A stretch of DNA of 64,000 bases from Rebecca billardiae RCC1528. Lineage: Eukaryota; Haptophyta. The stretch spans positions 4,402,001 to 4,466,000 of the forward strand of contig OZ251222.1 of NCBI GenBank assembly GCA_965240325.2, in the 5' to 3' direction. Of the stretch, positions 41,697 through 53,900 are shown piece after piece (the stretch's first letter is position 1; every line of letters starts with the position of its first letter). Both the position numbers and the translations under genes were made by a program. A model generated the notes under the pieces. The model was not told where the DNA came from. It searched no databases and saw only the letters and a list, made by a program, of their open reading frames with translations.

Positions 41697-42518
41697 TTAG
41701 AGGCGCGAGGTGGCTGCCGCCATGCCCGCGACTAAATCCTCGACCTCGCGCGGCGGCTCCTTGTGCGCGCCGACAAGGCATCCTCGCTTGCGAAGCAGCT
41801 CGAGCAGGCGCGGCAGGCAGGCGTCCACGCCGCCGTCGATGACAAAGTCGGTGCGGATGGGCGCGTAGTGCTCAAGTAGAGGGTACGTCTCCGCCTTGTA
41901 CGTCTGCAGCCGGTGGCGGCACACGTCCTCCCGATCATCCTCGCGCATCACCATGCCCTCCGTGCACTGCGCGCACGTGACGAGCTCGTTGGGCTCGAGC
42001 ACCGTGCCGTGCGCACAGCGCACCTCGCCCGTGGCGGCGTCTCGCGAGACGGGCTCGGGCAAGAGTGGCGGCATGTACCAGCTGTCGCGGAGGATGTAGG
42101 CCAGGTTGTACACGCCATTGTCCGGCCCGATGCGGCGCGCAACCATCTTGAGGAGCATGATCTCCTCGTCCATCTCCAGATGGAGCGCCAGATCGGGTGG
42201 CGCGATGGAGTCCACCTCGCGCGCCTGCGCGAGCGTGCGCGGCACGCCGTCGAGCATGAACCCGTGCTCAATCAGGCCATTCTCGCGCAGATGGCCGAAG
42301 ACAAGCCCGAGGACGTCGCTGTCCTCCACGAGGTCGCCGCGCTTCGCAGCGGCGGCCATGCGCTGCCCGATGGGCGTGCGAGCGCGGATCTCGCGGCGCA
42401 CCAGGTCGCCAGCCACCACGTGCTCCAGTCCGAGCATGGGCGCCACGTGCCGCGCGTACGTGCCCTTTCCCACGCCCGGCGCGCCGAGAAGAATCACGCG
42501 CCGCGCCGGTGCCAGCAT
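41697..42518 (-). CDS. adenylate kinase family nucleoside monophosphate kinase
   Basis: Intronless, 273 residues. Walker A is GAPGVGKGT (about 13-21). The NMP-binding region reads VVAGDLVRREI, followed by FMLDGVPRT, where the common DGFPRT has Val for Phe. The LID begins VARRIGPDNGVYNL and carries cysteines (RCAHG, TCAQC) that may bind a metal, as in bacterial-type adenylate kinases. The closing motif REDDREDVCRHRLQTY has the conserved D..R pair. The enzyme interconverts ATP+AMP and 2 ADP. The C-terminal extension of about 40 residues is unusual. No clear targeting peptide is present. Divergent from ETFB. Confidence 0.85.
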   Translation of the reverse strand: MLAPARRVILLGAPGVGKGTYARHVAPMLGLEHVVAGDLVRREIRARTPIGQRMAAAAKRGDLVEDSDVLGLVFGHLRENGLIEHGFMLDGVPRTLAQAREVDSIAPPDLALHLEMDEEIMLLKMVARRIGPDNGVYNLAYILRDSWYMPPLLPEPVSRDAATGEVRCAHGTVLEPNELVTCAQCTEGMVMREDDREDVCRHRLQTYKAETYPLLEHYAPIRTDFVIDGGVDACLPRLLELLRKRGCLVGAHKEPPREVEDLVAGMAAATSRL

Positions 42519-42768
42519 GCTGCGAGCTGCTCGGCGGGTTTGGGCGGTGGCGGATGCCCTTCGCCACCGTGCGCGCTGCCGTTCGCAGGAAGTCCGGGAC
42601 CCGAGGTTCCGGCGCCCGCCCGGCCCGGGCGCAGCGCCGCAGCAGCATTTTCATTCCGTCAACAAGCGTGGCCGCGAAAATCATTTTGTCGATGGGCTCG
42701 CTGCTGTGCGCCGACGACGGCAGCCTCCATCCACGCAGGCTCTTCGCGGTCGGCCGTGGCCGGGAGAC
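42519..42768. promoter_or_regulatory. shared divergent promoter, adenylate kinase / ETF-beta
   Basis: 250 bp between opposed start codons of two energy-metabolism genes. Co-regulation is inferred from layout only. Confidence 0.45.
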
Positions 42769-43606
42769 ATGCGGTGCGCGCGCAGCGCGGGCTTGAGCGC
42801 ACCGCGCGCGTCCGACGCTCACCGCGCATGCCTGCATCCTCCCCTGCAGGATCCTCGTCGGCGTGAAGCGCGTCATCGACTATGGCGTGAAGGTGCGCGT
42901 GCGCGCAGACAAGCGCGGCGTGGAGATGGAGAATGTGAAGATGGCGATCAACCCGTTCTGCGAGATCGCAGTGGAGGAAGCCGTGCGACTGAAGGAGAAG
43001 GGGATCGCGAGCGAAGTCGTCGCTGTCTCCATCGGCCCGGAGAAATCGCTCGACACGCTCCGGCACGCGATGGCGATGGGCGCTGACAGGGCGGTGCACG
43101 TGCTGCAGGACGCTGCAGAGGGCCTCGTGCCACTGCAGGTGGCCAAGGTGCTCAAGGCCGTCGCTGAGCGCGAGGAGCCGCAGATGGTCGTACTCGGCAA
43201 GCAGGCCATCGATGGGGACTACAACCAGACCGGCCAGATGCTCTCGGCGCTCCTGGGCTGGCCGCAGGCTACGTTTGCGTCTGAGGTGCGGCTGGCGGAT
43301 GGGGCGGCGAGCGCAGAGGTGGTGCGCGAGGTGGACGGCGGGCTGGAGACCGTGGGCGTGAAGCTCCCTGCCGTGATCACCACGGATCTCCGCCTGAACG
43401 AGCCGCGGTACGCCACGCTCCCGAACATCATGAAGGCGAAGAAGAAGAAGGTCGAGAAGCTCAGCATGGCCGACCTGGGCGTGGAGGAGAAGTGGCACCT
43501 GGAGATCGTCAAGGTGGACGAGCCGCCCAAGCGGCAGGCAGGCATCACTGTGGACGGCGTCGATGCGCTTGTAGACAAGCTGGCGAACGAGGCGAAAGTG
43601 TTGTGA
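42769..43606 (+). CDS. ETFB: electron transfer flavoprotein beta subunit
   Basis: Coding starts in a 5-nt exon part (42769-42773, ATGCG) and continues at 42850-43606. The join gives [20 protein letters not shown], the standard ETF-beta N-terminus, for 253 residues. Family motifs are [48 protein letters not shown] and [22 protein letters not shown] (read here as [13 protein letters not shown]...). ETF-alpha/beta binds FAD and AMP in the mitochondrial matrix and passes electrons from acyl-CoA dehydrogenases to ETF-QO. No cleavable presequence is present, as is usual for ETF-beta. Without the tiny first exon no ATG fits the conserved start. Confidence 0.92.
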
Positions 43607-45426
43607 GCCGGCTGCTGCGCGGCCACGTTGCCGCGGCACGCGGCGTGGCTCGGCACTACTCGCTTCGAGTAGGCAACAAACTCCCGACGGCCCCAAGCAG
43701 CGTCCGGCCTCTCGGGCCAAACATGCCGTGCAGCGCCAGCTGGCTGCTCATAGCTCACGGCTGCGCTGAGCCGCGTTCGTGCCGCAGCCGACGCCGACTT
43801 GCCGTAAGTGCAGGCATCCAGAGACGGTGGCGGAGTGGGGTCGATGCCGGGGCGGATCACGCGACATGGGCCTACGGCGACATCAGAGCGGGTCGTCGCG
43901 GGTCCACGACCCGACAGTCCATGAGTTTGACTGAGTCGACTGTGACCGTGTGAGTCCAGCCACACTCCGCTACACTCTACAGTAGCTGTATAGAGTGACT
44001 TAACCGTCAATATATCGTCATCATGTCTGAGTGACTCATCGCATCCGCAACGGCAACAGCGGTGCATGTCCGCATGACCATGCCGCACTGGCTTGATGCG
44101 TTAGGCACCCGTACGCGGCTCCGGTCACTGTCCGGGACGTCCAGCAGGGGTGCATTCAGACTCTCTGGGGGGTCTGGGGCCCCCAGCCGATCGAAGGACC
44201 AAATACGCCTCAATAAGGCCCCAACTCGCCAGAATTCGCATAGCAGACCGTCGGTTCGCTGGTGTTGGCTGAGGGCTGCGTCGTGCGGCGTCGGCTCTGC
44301 GCCGGGCGGCCATGACGCATTACACACAGCCCCGATATCGGCGCCTCCCTCGCGAGTCAAGACGTAGCGCAGTGCAGGATCGAGCAACGCATTGACCGCT
44401 GCGGCGCACCGCGCAGGCCACGCCGCACCTCAGCACTCGCGAACAAGCTCTGAGCCAGCCAGCTGTGGCAGTCCTCTGAGGAGCTGCAGCCAAGCACGAG
44501 CTCGTGCGCATACCCGTGGCACCACGAGCTGACGGCGCGGCCCGGGGCGCGAGCAGCTAGAAGCCGACAAGCTCATGCGCACGCCCGCACCGCCGCGAGG
44601 TGTGGCCGCCGGCGCGAGCAGCTCGACGCGGATAGCGCGCAGCTTGCTCGAGTCGACGAGCAGCTTCTCGCCCATCGGTGACTCTCAGTGCACGAAGGTG
44701 CACCCGGGGCGCGAGCGCGACAGGGTGCCGCGGCCAACCAGGGGATGCGCCCGGATCAAGGCCTCCAAGGCGTCTCGTCTCCTCGCCCGCTCGGCGGAGC
44801 TCCATCGTGCGAGAGACCGGTCCGGGAGCCCAAAAAAAAGTTCAGCACGATGGAGTCCTCCGTGTTCGACTGTGACGACGCGTTCAAGGACAAAGAAACA
44901 TACGAAATCGTCTGCGGCTTCGGTTTTGAACCTGCGGCTTCGTCCGCCGCCGGCCCGGAGATCTTTCGATTGGTACCCTCATCGCTCCCTGGCTCCCAGG
45001 GGTTCGTCTAAATGCACCCCCCCCCCATAGGGTCAGTGGACGTCCCTGACTGTGGCTGGAGCCACGCCGCCTAACCGTTCCCGACGACTCAGTCGACTCA
45101 CGACGAGACTCTGACTTTACTGACTTAAACGGTTGAAAGCTGCTACTTAGTAGTTAGCCAGCAGACAGCAGTAGCGCAGAGCGCTACGCGGCCCGTGATA
45201 CTAATGCGGCCCGGCGTGGCGGATGGTCATGGATGTATGCACATATATTTCTGATGAGCGGCCATGGATTTCTAAAGTCATCATCGGACTCAGGACTGGT
45301 CGTCATCCGGAGGTCCCGACACGACTGGCATCACGGACTCACGGCGACCCGCTCAGCGGTGCTGCGGTGGCGGCCCCCGAGCCGGTGCGGCCGTGCGCCG
45401 GCCCGCCGGGCGCCCTCGCGGCCTGA
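43607..45426. other. intergenic, no gene recognised
   Basis: 1.8 kb. Some frames are open but start with non-ATG codons and lack the G/C-ending codon bias. A short rightward frame near 44850-45011 (ESSVFDCDDAFKDKETYEIV) could be a pseudogene fragment. Nothing can be named. Confidence 0.45.
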
Positions 45427-46017
45427 TCAGTTGTAGAGGAACGGCAGGCCAGTGATCAGGTGGTCGAGCCCGTCAAAGCCCGGCGAGATCAGGTTCTGCG
45501 AGTCATGCCGGAGCAGCTCGAGGATGGCGAGCATGGCCAGGCGGCCGTGCTGCAGCTCCTGGACCTGACGCAGGCCGAGCGTCTCGGGGTCGAGGTCCTT
45601 CTTCCCAACCTCGAAGTCGCCCAGGACGCCGTAGTAGTCGACCGCACCGACGAGGAAGGTGATCTGGAGCCAGCCGAGCGCTGGAACAACCTCGAACGCC
45701 GCCACACCGTTCGGGATGTCTGCGAAGGGCAGGCCGGGCGCGATGTTCCCCGGCCAGCGGAAGATCTCGGGGACAATGTAGCCGAGTACGGCGAGCTGCG
45801 CGACGCGGCCGTGCTTAAGCTCGGCAAGGCGGTACTGCTCGAAGGTGGCCTCGTCAATGTTCGTAGCCAGCCCAGCGGGGTCCCAGAAGCCCACCGGCGG
45901 CAGCGCGCCCAGCTGCTGCTCCGGAGAGAACATGCTCACGGCAGCGCGACGCGTGACCGGGCCCTTCAGCGCCGGCGCGCTGAAGGCAAGAGCTGAGACG
46001 AGCATCTGCACGAGCAT
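45427..46017 (-). CDS. light-harvesting chlorophyll a/c (FCP-family) protein
   Basis: Intronless, 196 residues. The ATG at 46017 was chosen because the leader MLVQMLVSALAF parallels MFAQILVSALAF of the two other LHC genes here. The leader plus the next ~18 residues (to AAVSMF) look like a bipartite plastid signal. Helix 1 carries the chlorophyll-ligating ELKHGRVAQLAVLGYIV and helix 3 has ELQHGRLAMLAILELL, the paired E..H/N-R motifs of the LHC family. It binds chlorophyll a/c and fucoxanthin in thylakoids and feeds the photosystems. Only about one third of residues match the other two, so it is a different subfamily, with no Asn-Asn-Gly in helix 3. Confidence 0.92.
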   Translation of the reverse strand: MLVQMLVSALAFSAPALKGPVTRRAAVSMFSPEQQLGALPPVGFWDPAGLATNIDEATFEQYRLAELKHGRVAQLAVLGYIVPEIFRWPGNIAPGLPFADIPNGVAAFEVVPALGWLQITFLVGAVDYYGVLGDFEVGKKDLDPETLGLRQVQELQHGRLAMLAILELLRHDSQNLISPGFDGLDHLITGLPFLYN

Positions 46018-49000
46018 AGTTGCGGCGAGATGCGCCTGCGCGCGCGACGGGCGGGCGGTGCCAAGCGTCTCAGACGCTCGTTCCGGGACGCGCACAGTAG
46101 CGAGCGCCTGCGCGCGCACCTGGTCCTGGACTCCCTGCTTGCGAGCGGTGGAGACAAGATGCGATCGCGATCTACAGATCGTCGCGGCCGCGAAAGCCGC
46201 CACCGACTCGCTACTTTATCAGAGTATGGCCGCGTGGGTACGGTACCACATACTTCACTTTAGAAGAAATGCTTTTAAATTCCCCTTTATAACGGGCTCC
46301 GGGTGATCAGACTGGCGGCCGAAGCCTCCAGCCCTACCCTGGCCAGCCCCCAACCAACCACCACCCTCACCCAACCTCAAACCACTGACCGATACACCGA
46401 GTGCCTTGACACCACTCCGCTGTGGACAGCCCGCCTCCAGAGACCAGAGGGGGCGGGGGTATGCCATTGCCGACAGCATACAAGCCCAACACTGTGGGGT
46501 GGTCCCAGGTACCAGCAGTGCACTGCCTTGCAATTCGAGATCATCGAGTTTGAGCCGAGTCGGCAGACTGGGCACCCCCTAGGGCGCCCCAGTGTGGGCA
46601 GAGGGCCAGCCACTAGCCGATCCCTGCGCGGGGGAGGGGACGGAGGGGGCTGTCAGCGAGCCCAGTAGCTGGGCCGGGGTCTGGGCCACTGGTCCTGGCA
46701 GTGAGGCGCCTGTATTTCACTCGTGCTGCTATGGAGGCAGATGGTGTCATGTCAGACATGTGTGCGATATCGGGCATCAAGTCAGGGCGTGGGCCGCTGT
46801 AGGACGCAAGCAGAGTGGTGGCGATGGCTAATACGCCTGGGGAGGTGTCGTTTGCGCGCCTCTTTCTGCTGCTCTTTGCAGGGGGTTGCATACTTCGTTG
46901 CGCAGGCTGAGCCTGCCTGCCAGTTGGTGTTAGGATAGGCACATTTGCCTGGTGGGGTGGGCAGTGTCGTTTGGGCGGGGGGCTGTCTTGCTGAGCTTGA
47001 CTAGGAGGAGGCAGCCTGCGCCTGGGGGCTGCCAGTGTCTTGGCAGAGCCAGCAGGTGGCTGTGTGGCCTGCTGTCCAGTGTCTGACTGTGTAATGCCGT
47101 TGTGAGCTCCGTGACCAGTGACTGACTGTAGGGGGGCCAAAGTGGCACTGTAGCGTTACTGACGGCCACGAGCGCGGGTCCTAGCGAGTGTTTAGAGCTG
47201 ATTTCGGGCTGGATCATTTGCCCTCTGGAGGGGTCTGGGCCGGCCATGTAAAAAAATCAGGTGCACATACCCTGAATATAGGGCGTAACGGCTAGCATAT
47301 TTACTTATTAGAATGAGCCTGAACTTATTGGAAACGGCATATAACGGTCGTCCTATATGTGGCATATAGACCATGTCGACCTCACTTTGTTAGAGCATCT
47401 CAGCGAGATCGTTCTGAGTCCCCAGCAGCAGCAGGTCCCAACATGCGATATAGGCTGTGTACTGGCAGGCTGTCAAATATGTAGTTTCCTAGAAGCCACC
47501 GATCGTTACATACCCACTGTGTATATAGGCGCCATGCTGATGAATACAGCCTCATCTGATCTCGAGCTGCGAGATACGTTTTCAGACTGTGTATACGGCC
47601 ACGCGTACGGCGTATTGCAGACATATTAGACCCAAAGCACCGGCCCCACGTCCTCAGCCCGGGAGTGCTCTCGGTCATAGTCAAGGTTTAAAGTCACTCG
47701 AGCCAACCGTCACCGCTCCCTGGCCGAGACCTACGAGGCAGGTCAAATCTGTCGTCGTCGCAGTGCGGCACAGTGCCGAGCATGCGATTCGGCAGCAAAC
47801 GTCTGCTCCAGGCGGTGGCTGGCGTGTCTGCACCAAACCAGGCTGGATGGGATTGGTCCACATAGGTACGCACTACCCTGTTCCGCGCTAGTTCCGGGCT
47901 TAGGGGCGGATATTCGGCCTACAGAGGCTGATCCGGCGCTGTTCGGCGCTCCTGGCTGGCTGCGCGGAGCCCAACGTCAAGCGCCGGCGTGTGCAAGGTG
48001 TCAAGATTGAGACGGTCTCTGACGCTCCCGCCGGTCTTGGGCGCACCAGGGTGCATGAGGGCCCATCTGCATCTGCTTCTGCAGGCATGAGCGTCACAGG
48101 GGCGCGCTTGCAGGCACGGTCGAGTGCACGTCGGACCTGTCGAATGAGCCAACCGCTGCCTGCGAGCACGTCCGCGACGTCCTGAGAGGCGAATGGGAGG
48201 CGCCCAGACGCCATCAGAGGGCACATGTGACCCATACCCAACGTACTGACCATCGCAAGTGCCACGGCAGGTGCAAACACGGGCCCTACAAGCGGAACAT
48301 GACAGTTGCGAGCTCCGCGGAGGTGCTGTGCGCGAGCTCGCGCCGGTCTGCTGACGGCGATTCCGGCGCAGTAGGGCAGGTTAGGCGAGCTGGGCATTCA
48401 CAGACATACATGGACGATTGGTCCGAGCATCGATCTCATTGGTCCGAGTTGATCATGCGCCACACCGTGCGGTAGCGTAGCGGGCGTACGCAGCGCACCA
48501 ATTCAAGCCGGCCGACGCGCGCCGCGCACGGCGCGAGGTGGCCAAGAAGCGGGTGGTGAGCCGCTGGTGGCGCAAAGGCACGGGTCAGTAGCGCCCACCA
48601 GCGTCACGCGCGCGCGCACCCGAGACCATCTCGGCGTCTCAGAGGTCGCGAGCGCGCGGCGGTCCACTGCCTCCGGCCGCTCGTCTGGAGCGGAACCGAG
48701 CTCTGAGCGCCCGAAGGCGTCGGAGCTCGATTTTCGAGCGAGGTCCGAGAAAAAGGCTCCGCGCCACCCTAAAAGGCCGAGGGCGGAGCGAAAATGCGAC
48801 GCGACTTTGCTTTTCATTTTTAAATGGGCGGTTTGGCCCCCCTACGTCAGTGCGACTGCCCGCAGCAGGGTCTGCCTCAATCTCAGGGCCCAGGTCTACC
48901 CCCATGTTCATACGCGATCTACTGATATCTATCATAAGGGAGCCTTGAGGAGCCATCTGGAACCATAGTCTGTCGCTACCCGGCTCGCGCGAGAGATCGA

Positions 49001-49081
49001 GAGATCCCGAGACAAGCGCCCGGCCCGCTGAGTTGAGCCAGAGCAACTCCTGACCACCTGCCACAAGGGGGACGCTTCGCG
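46018..49081. other. long intergenic region of atypical composition
   Basis: Three kilobases. From about 46300 to 48480 the GC content drops and third-position bias disappears. Many short frames occur in both strands without a domain. It may be transposon debris or simply non-genic. About 300 bp nearest 46018 should be the promoter of the leftward LHC gene. Confidence 0.5.
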
Positions 49082-49846
49082 ATGCAGCAGCAAGAAGGCG
49101 CGGTCGAGGCCGGGCAGGGCGCGCCGCCGCCCCAGGACGCGCCGAGGCAGCGGCCGGCGCCGTTCAACATCCCAGAGGCGGAGTACTGCTGCTGTTGCGC
49201 CAATTGCCCGCTCGACAAGGGTGCGCTCGGCGTGGCCGCCTTTGAGATCGCGTGGAACGTGATCGCCCTGCTGGTGTCGTTCGTGGGGATGAACATCCTG
49301 ATGCTGGTGTGGAGCGCGATCGCTCTGGTCTGCTCGAGCATTGGCGCGGTAGGCGCCTGCCAGCTCACGCCTTGCTACCTCAAAGTCTTCCTCTGGTGGA
49401 TGATCACCTACGGCTTTGTGGGATCCATCATCGTCATCATCGACGTGGCGTTGCTACCGTCGATCTGGCCGACGCTTCTCCTGTGGTTCCTCGTCATCCT
49501 GCCCGTACGCGCCGCGCCGGCGCCGCGCGTGCTCGCTGCCTGCCGCCCGTCGCTGTGCCGACCTCACGCGTCGTGTCCTTGTTTTCGCGCGCGCCGCTCC
49601 CAGATTCAAATCTACCTCACCTGGATTGTGTGGTCCACGCTCCGCAAGGTCGAGCGCGGCGAGATCTTCCTGCCCGCGTCCGCCGCCGTGGTGCAGGCGA
49701 CGCACGCATCCACGGCCATGCCCGCTGCCGTCCCCGCGCAGATTGTCACCGCCACGGTGGTGAGCTCGGCGCCGGCGTCCGCTCAGCCGACGGCAGGCGC
49801 GAGTGCGCAGCCGAGCGCGCCGCCACAGGCCAGTGCGCACGTGTGA
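49082..49846 (+). CDS. small four-TM membrane protein, function unknown
   Basis: Two exons, 49082-49504 and 49604-49846, give 221 residues. The 99-nt intron (GTACGC...CCCAG) keeps the frame open; if retained it would add 33 hydrophilic residues between two TM helices. A cysteine cluster (EYCCCCANC) precedes TM1. Four hydrophobic segments follow: IAWNVIALLVSFVGMNILML, an adjacent VWSAIALVCSSIGAVGA, KVFLWWMITYGFVGSIIVII and LPSIWPTLLLWFLVILP. Then come IQIYLTWIVWS and a Ala/Ser/Pro-rich cytosolic tail. The Cys motif beside a tetraspan core recalls LAPTM- or MARVEL-type proteins, but no assignment is firm. Confidence 0.65.
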   Translation: MQQQEGAVEAGQGAPPPQDAPRQRPAPFNIPEAEYCCCCANCPLDKGALGVAAFEIAWNVIALLVSFVGMNILMLVWSAIALVCSSIGAVGACQLTPCYLKVFLWWMITYGFVGSIIVIIDVALLPSIWPTLLLWFLVILPVRAAPAPRVLAACRPSLCRPHASCPCFRARRSQIQIYLTWIVWSTLRKVERGEIFLPASAAVVQATHASTAMPAAVPAQIVTATVVSSAPASAQPTAGASAQPSAPPQASAHV

Positions 49847-50922
49847 TGCGCGATGCATGCCGCGCGTAGTGCCGCGCACATGCCGCCCCTCCGGCCGCGC
49901 GATGGCGGGCATCCTGAACGGCCGCAGCATCCACGCCGGCGGATCGGGCGCTGTTTCAGGACACGCGCGCTGACGTCCAATTAGCCCAATTGCCAACAGC
50001 TTATGGCAACCGCACGGGATGGCCTCGGATGGGGACCGATGACGCGATTCGGATGGCGTGCGTCCGAGGCGCTGTGCCCGAGGCAGCTCGCATCTCCCAC
50101 GGCGTGCCGTGCGGCACGGTGCTGAAGCTACGGCGCAGCCTCATCAGCAGCTAATGCCAGGTAGGCGCAGCCCGAATCAGCGACGCTCACGCCTGCGGCC
50201 GCCGCACGGGCCTTATGACCGGGCTGCTGCACGGGTCCGCTACCCCTCGCCGCCCTCGGACCGTGCCGTGACTTATAGTCGCGCAGGTCACCAGCGAGCG
50301 CCGCATATTATGATGATGACGCGAATCACCGCCGTAATTGAGTCGGTGTATTGAATTTAAATTCGTCGGCGGTTATTATCCGAGTCATCCTGGCCGACGG
50401 CTGCTGCGCTGAGTACGCAGCCAGTACGGCCCGTGCTTGGGCGCTACGGGCGGCGCCCGCTCATGAGTTCCATTCGTCGCGCGATGATTCCGCGATTCCG
50501 ACGATTCGACCGTCTACGAATGCCCGGATTCCAGAAGGCAGGCCGCAGGGCTCCGAGTCCGCCGCCCGGGGACGGTGTCTGCGGTGAGGAAGCCGCTGAG
50601 GCAGCGCCGGGCCCGCCGCCAGTCGGAGGGGCAGTGCCCGCGCACCCCCGCCGCCGATCAGCCGATCAGGCTCTTCTTCGTTGCGCCCTGCAGTTAGGCC
50701 ATGGACATCATATGCGATGATGCAGAGTGCGTGCTGGTAGTTGATACTTGCCGATTGAAGGCGGTTCGAGTCGCGTGCTGCCGGGCCGCGGTTCTGATAA
50801 GGTGTCCCTCCTCGGCGGCACAGCACGTTTGGCCGCGTCTCCGTGCGGCACGTCGTCTTGGTCGGGCCGCCGCTCGCCCTCGTCTCCCTGACTTGTCACA
50901 CGCCGCGCGGCCACCAGCGCCA
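49847..50922. other. convergent intergenic region
   Basis: Between the tetraspan gene and the 3' end of ORC3. Composition becomes AT-richer near 50290-50370. No gene recognised. Confidence 0.5.
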
Positions 50923-53900
50923 TCACAGCGCGGTGCGCGCGCGCTGCGGGTCGCCCTTGTCGAAGAGCAGCTTGACCACGTGGCCGCGCTGGCGCGTCGC
51001 CGTGCGCGTGAGGCCGTGCGCCTGCGCACCGCGGCGGCAGAGCAGAGCGGAAGGGAGGGGCGTGTGTGCGTGAGAGAGAGAGGCGCAGGGCACACGGGGA
51101 GACGCGCGCACGCGCAATCGCGCCGCCGCCTCGCGCGCGCACCTGCAAGCTCCCGACAGCCGCGACAAAGCGAGCGAGCAGCGCGGGGTCGATGGGCGTG
51201 GCGCGCTCCGCCGCGCCATCCGCCGCCGCCGGAGCGGCGGCCGTCTCGGTGGCAGCGGCGGCGGCAAGGTCCTCTGCGCTGCCCGCGGCGCAGGCGCGCG
51301 CTCCGGGCGGCTGAGGCCCAACGGTCTGCCAGGGCAGCGTGAAGGGCGCGGGGCCGGTGCGCGCGCGCTTGGGCGCGCGCGCGGACGGCGGAGGCGCGGC
51401 GGCGCTGGCCGGCCCGCCGCCGCTGCGGTCGACCTCCGCCGCCTTGGCGGCCGAGCGGCTGCGGCCGCGCGCGCGCGCGGCTGCTGGCGGCGGCGGCGGC
51501 TCGCGCTTGCGGCGCGGTCCGAGCGCCGCGCGGACGCGAGCCTCGGCGTCCGCCTCCGCGTCCGCGCCCCCGCCCAGCAGCTCCACGCGCGCGCTGAAGT
51601 CGCAGAACCACTCGGCCAGGTTGAGCGCGCGCGCCTCCGCCTGCGCGTAGTACGCGTGCGCGAGCTGCAGGTCAGAGGCCGAGAGCTCCTCCGCCGAGAG
51701 GTCTCGCTTGTGCTCAGCGCGCGGCGCGTGTGCGACTGGGCTGGCGTGGCGGCCGAGCGCGCTCTCCGCCGCGGCCGCGGCCGCGCGCTGCGGCCGCGCG
51801 CGATGCGCCTCGCCGTCCGCCGCCGCCGCCACCGCCGCGGCGGCCGCGGCCGCGCCGGCCGCCGAGCGCGGCGCGGCGCTGAGCGACGGCGCCGCGGGCG
51901 GCCACGGGCGCGGCGCGCGCAGCCCGTCTGCCACCGCCTCGCGCACGCGTGGGCAGAGCTTGGCGCTGCGCAGCGCGCGCGCCTCGGCGGCGGGCTCGCC
52001 GCACGCGACCTCCCCCAGCGGCAGCGTGCGGCGCGGGCGCAGGCAGCCGCGGCACAGCGTGCCCAGCGCCTCGGCCAGGCTGTCCGCCAGCGAGGGCGGC
52101 GCGGCGGCGGTGGCACCGCCGCCACAGCCGCGGGCGGCGGCGCTGCCGCCGCCGGCGCCGGCCGCGGCACTCGCGTGCTGCGCGCTCGCGTGCTGAGCGT
52201 CGACGATGGGCGCGGCGAGCGCGGCGTGCCGCCGCTTCAGCGTGCCCCACCGCCGCTCGCTCGCGCCAGGCGGCGCGCCGGGCGCGCCGGGCGGCGGGGC
52301 GGCTGGCGCGGCGCCGCCGGCGTCGGCGTCGGCGGCGTCGGCGGCAGCGGCTGCGTGCGCGCTGGGCGCGGCCGAGGGCGTGGGCGCGGGCGCGTTGGCG
52401 CCGCCGCCCTCGGCAGGCAGCGTGGGCGCCTCCGCCGCCGCGGTGTCGCCCTCGATGCTTGCGCGCGCGCGCGCGCGCACGCCCTCCAGCTGCGCGCGCG
52501 CGCGCGCGAGCGCGTCGAGGGCTGCCATGCCGCCGGCCGCGCCGCCCTCCGCCCACGCGGGCCGCGCGCCCCGCGCCGGCCGCGCGCCGAGCGCGGGCAC
52601 TTGCGCGTCGATGGCGGCGAGCGCGGCGTCCGCCGCGGCGCACACGCTCTCCGGCGCGCGCGCCGCGCCCGCGCACGCGCCGCCGGCCGCGGCCGCGAGC
52701 GCGAGCAGGCTGCCGCCGCCGCCGCCCGCGCCACCGCCCCCGCCGCCCCCGCCCCCGCCGCGCGCGCCCAGCTCGGCGCGCGCGTGCGCCAGCAGTCGCT
52801 CCACGCCCAGCTCGCCCTCGAGCGCGGCGCCGTACAGCTCGCGCGCGCTGAGCTGCCAGCGCGCGGGCGCGGGCGCGGGCGCGCCGCCGGGCGCGCCGGC
52901 CGCGCCGCCCTCCGCGCCGCCCTCCGCGCCGCCGCCGCGCGCGCCCGCCGCCCCGCCCAGCGCGCCCACCGCCTCGCACAGCGCCGCGCCGGCCGCGCTG
53001 AACGCTCGCGCGTGCAGCTGTAGGCCCCAGACCCACTCGGCCGCGCGCGCGCGCAGCTCGGCGTCGGCGATCGGCGGGGGCGCGTGCGCCGCCGCGCCGC
53101 CGCCCGCCTCGCCGCCCTCCGCGCGCGCGCCCGCCCCCTCCAGCGCGCGGCGCACGCTGGGCAGCGCGCGCACGCACGCCACGTGCGCGCCGTCGAGCGC
53201 GGCGCACAGCTCGAGGCATTCGGCGCGGCAGCGGGGCGCGGCGGCGCTGAGGAAGGCGAGCGGCTGCGTCATGCAGTGGCGCAGCACGGCGTACGCGAGC
53301 TGCGCCTCGAAGGACGAGACGGAGAGGTGCTGCGCCAGGAACGCGTCGCGCAGCTCGGCGTACCCGCCCGGGCTCAGCTCGAGGCCGAGCATGCGCGCGC
53401 GCCCGCCGCCCGCCGCGGCCGCGTCCGCGGCCGCGTCGGCGTCGGCGCCCGCGTCCGCGCCGCGCGTGCAGCCGGCGTGGGCGGGCGCGCACACGGCGGC
53501 GCAGCCTTCGAAGAGCACGCGGCGCACGGCCTCGTCCAGGCAGCCCAGCGCGGGCTCGAGCCGGAAGCAGCGCGTGCGCACGCGCGCGAGCGCCCCGCGC
53601 GGCAGCGCGCGCGCGATCGCGTCCGCGGTCGTCGCGACCGCAGCGACGAGCGCGATGGGCAGCGCGGCCGCGTGCTCGGCGACGGCGCCGAGCAGGTCTT
53701 CGAGGGCGCGCGGGGGCACGAGCTCGGCGTCCGAGATCAGGATCACCAGCGGCTCCGGCGGGCCGCCGCCAGCCGCGGGCGCGTCGCGCGCCTGCAGCGC
53801 GTACCAGCGGCACAGCACGCGCAGGGTGCTCACCGCAGCGCCGCTCGGCCGCCCGGCCGCGCTCGCGTCGGCGGGCTTGCCGGCGGCGAGGAGGGCGGAG

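Noticed and set aside
44007-44387. 126-codon minus-strand frame with ordinary-looking composition
   Set aside because: Begins at a non-ATG codon, with no domain, no splice partners and weak codon bias.
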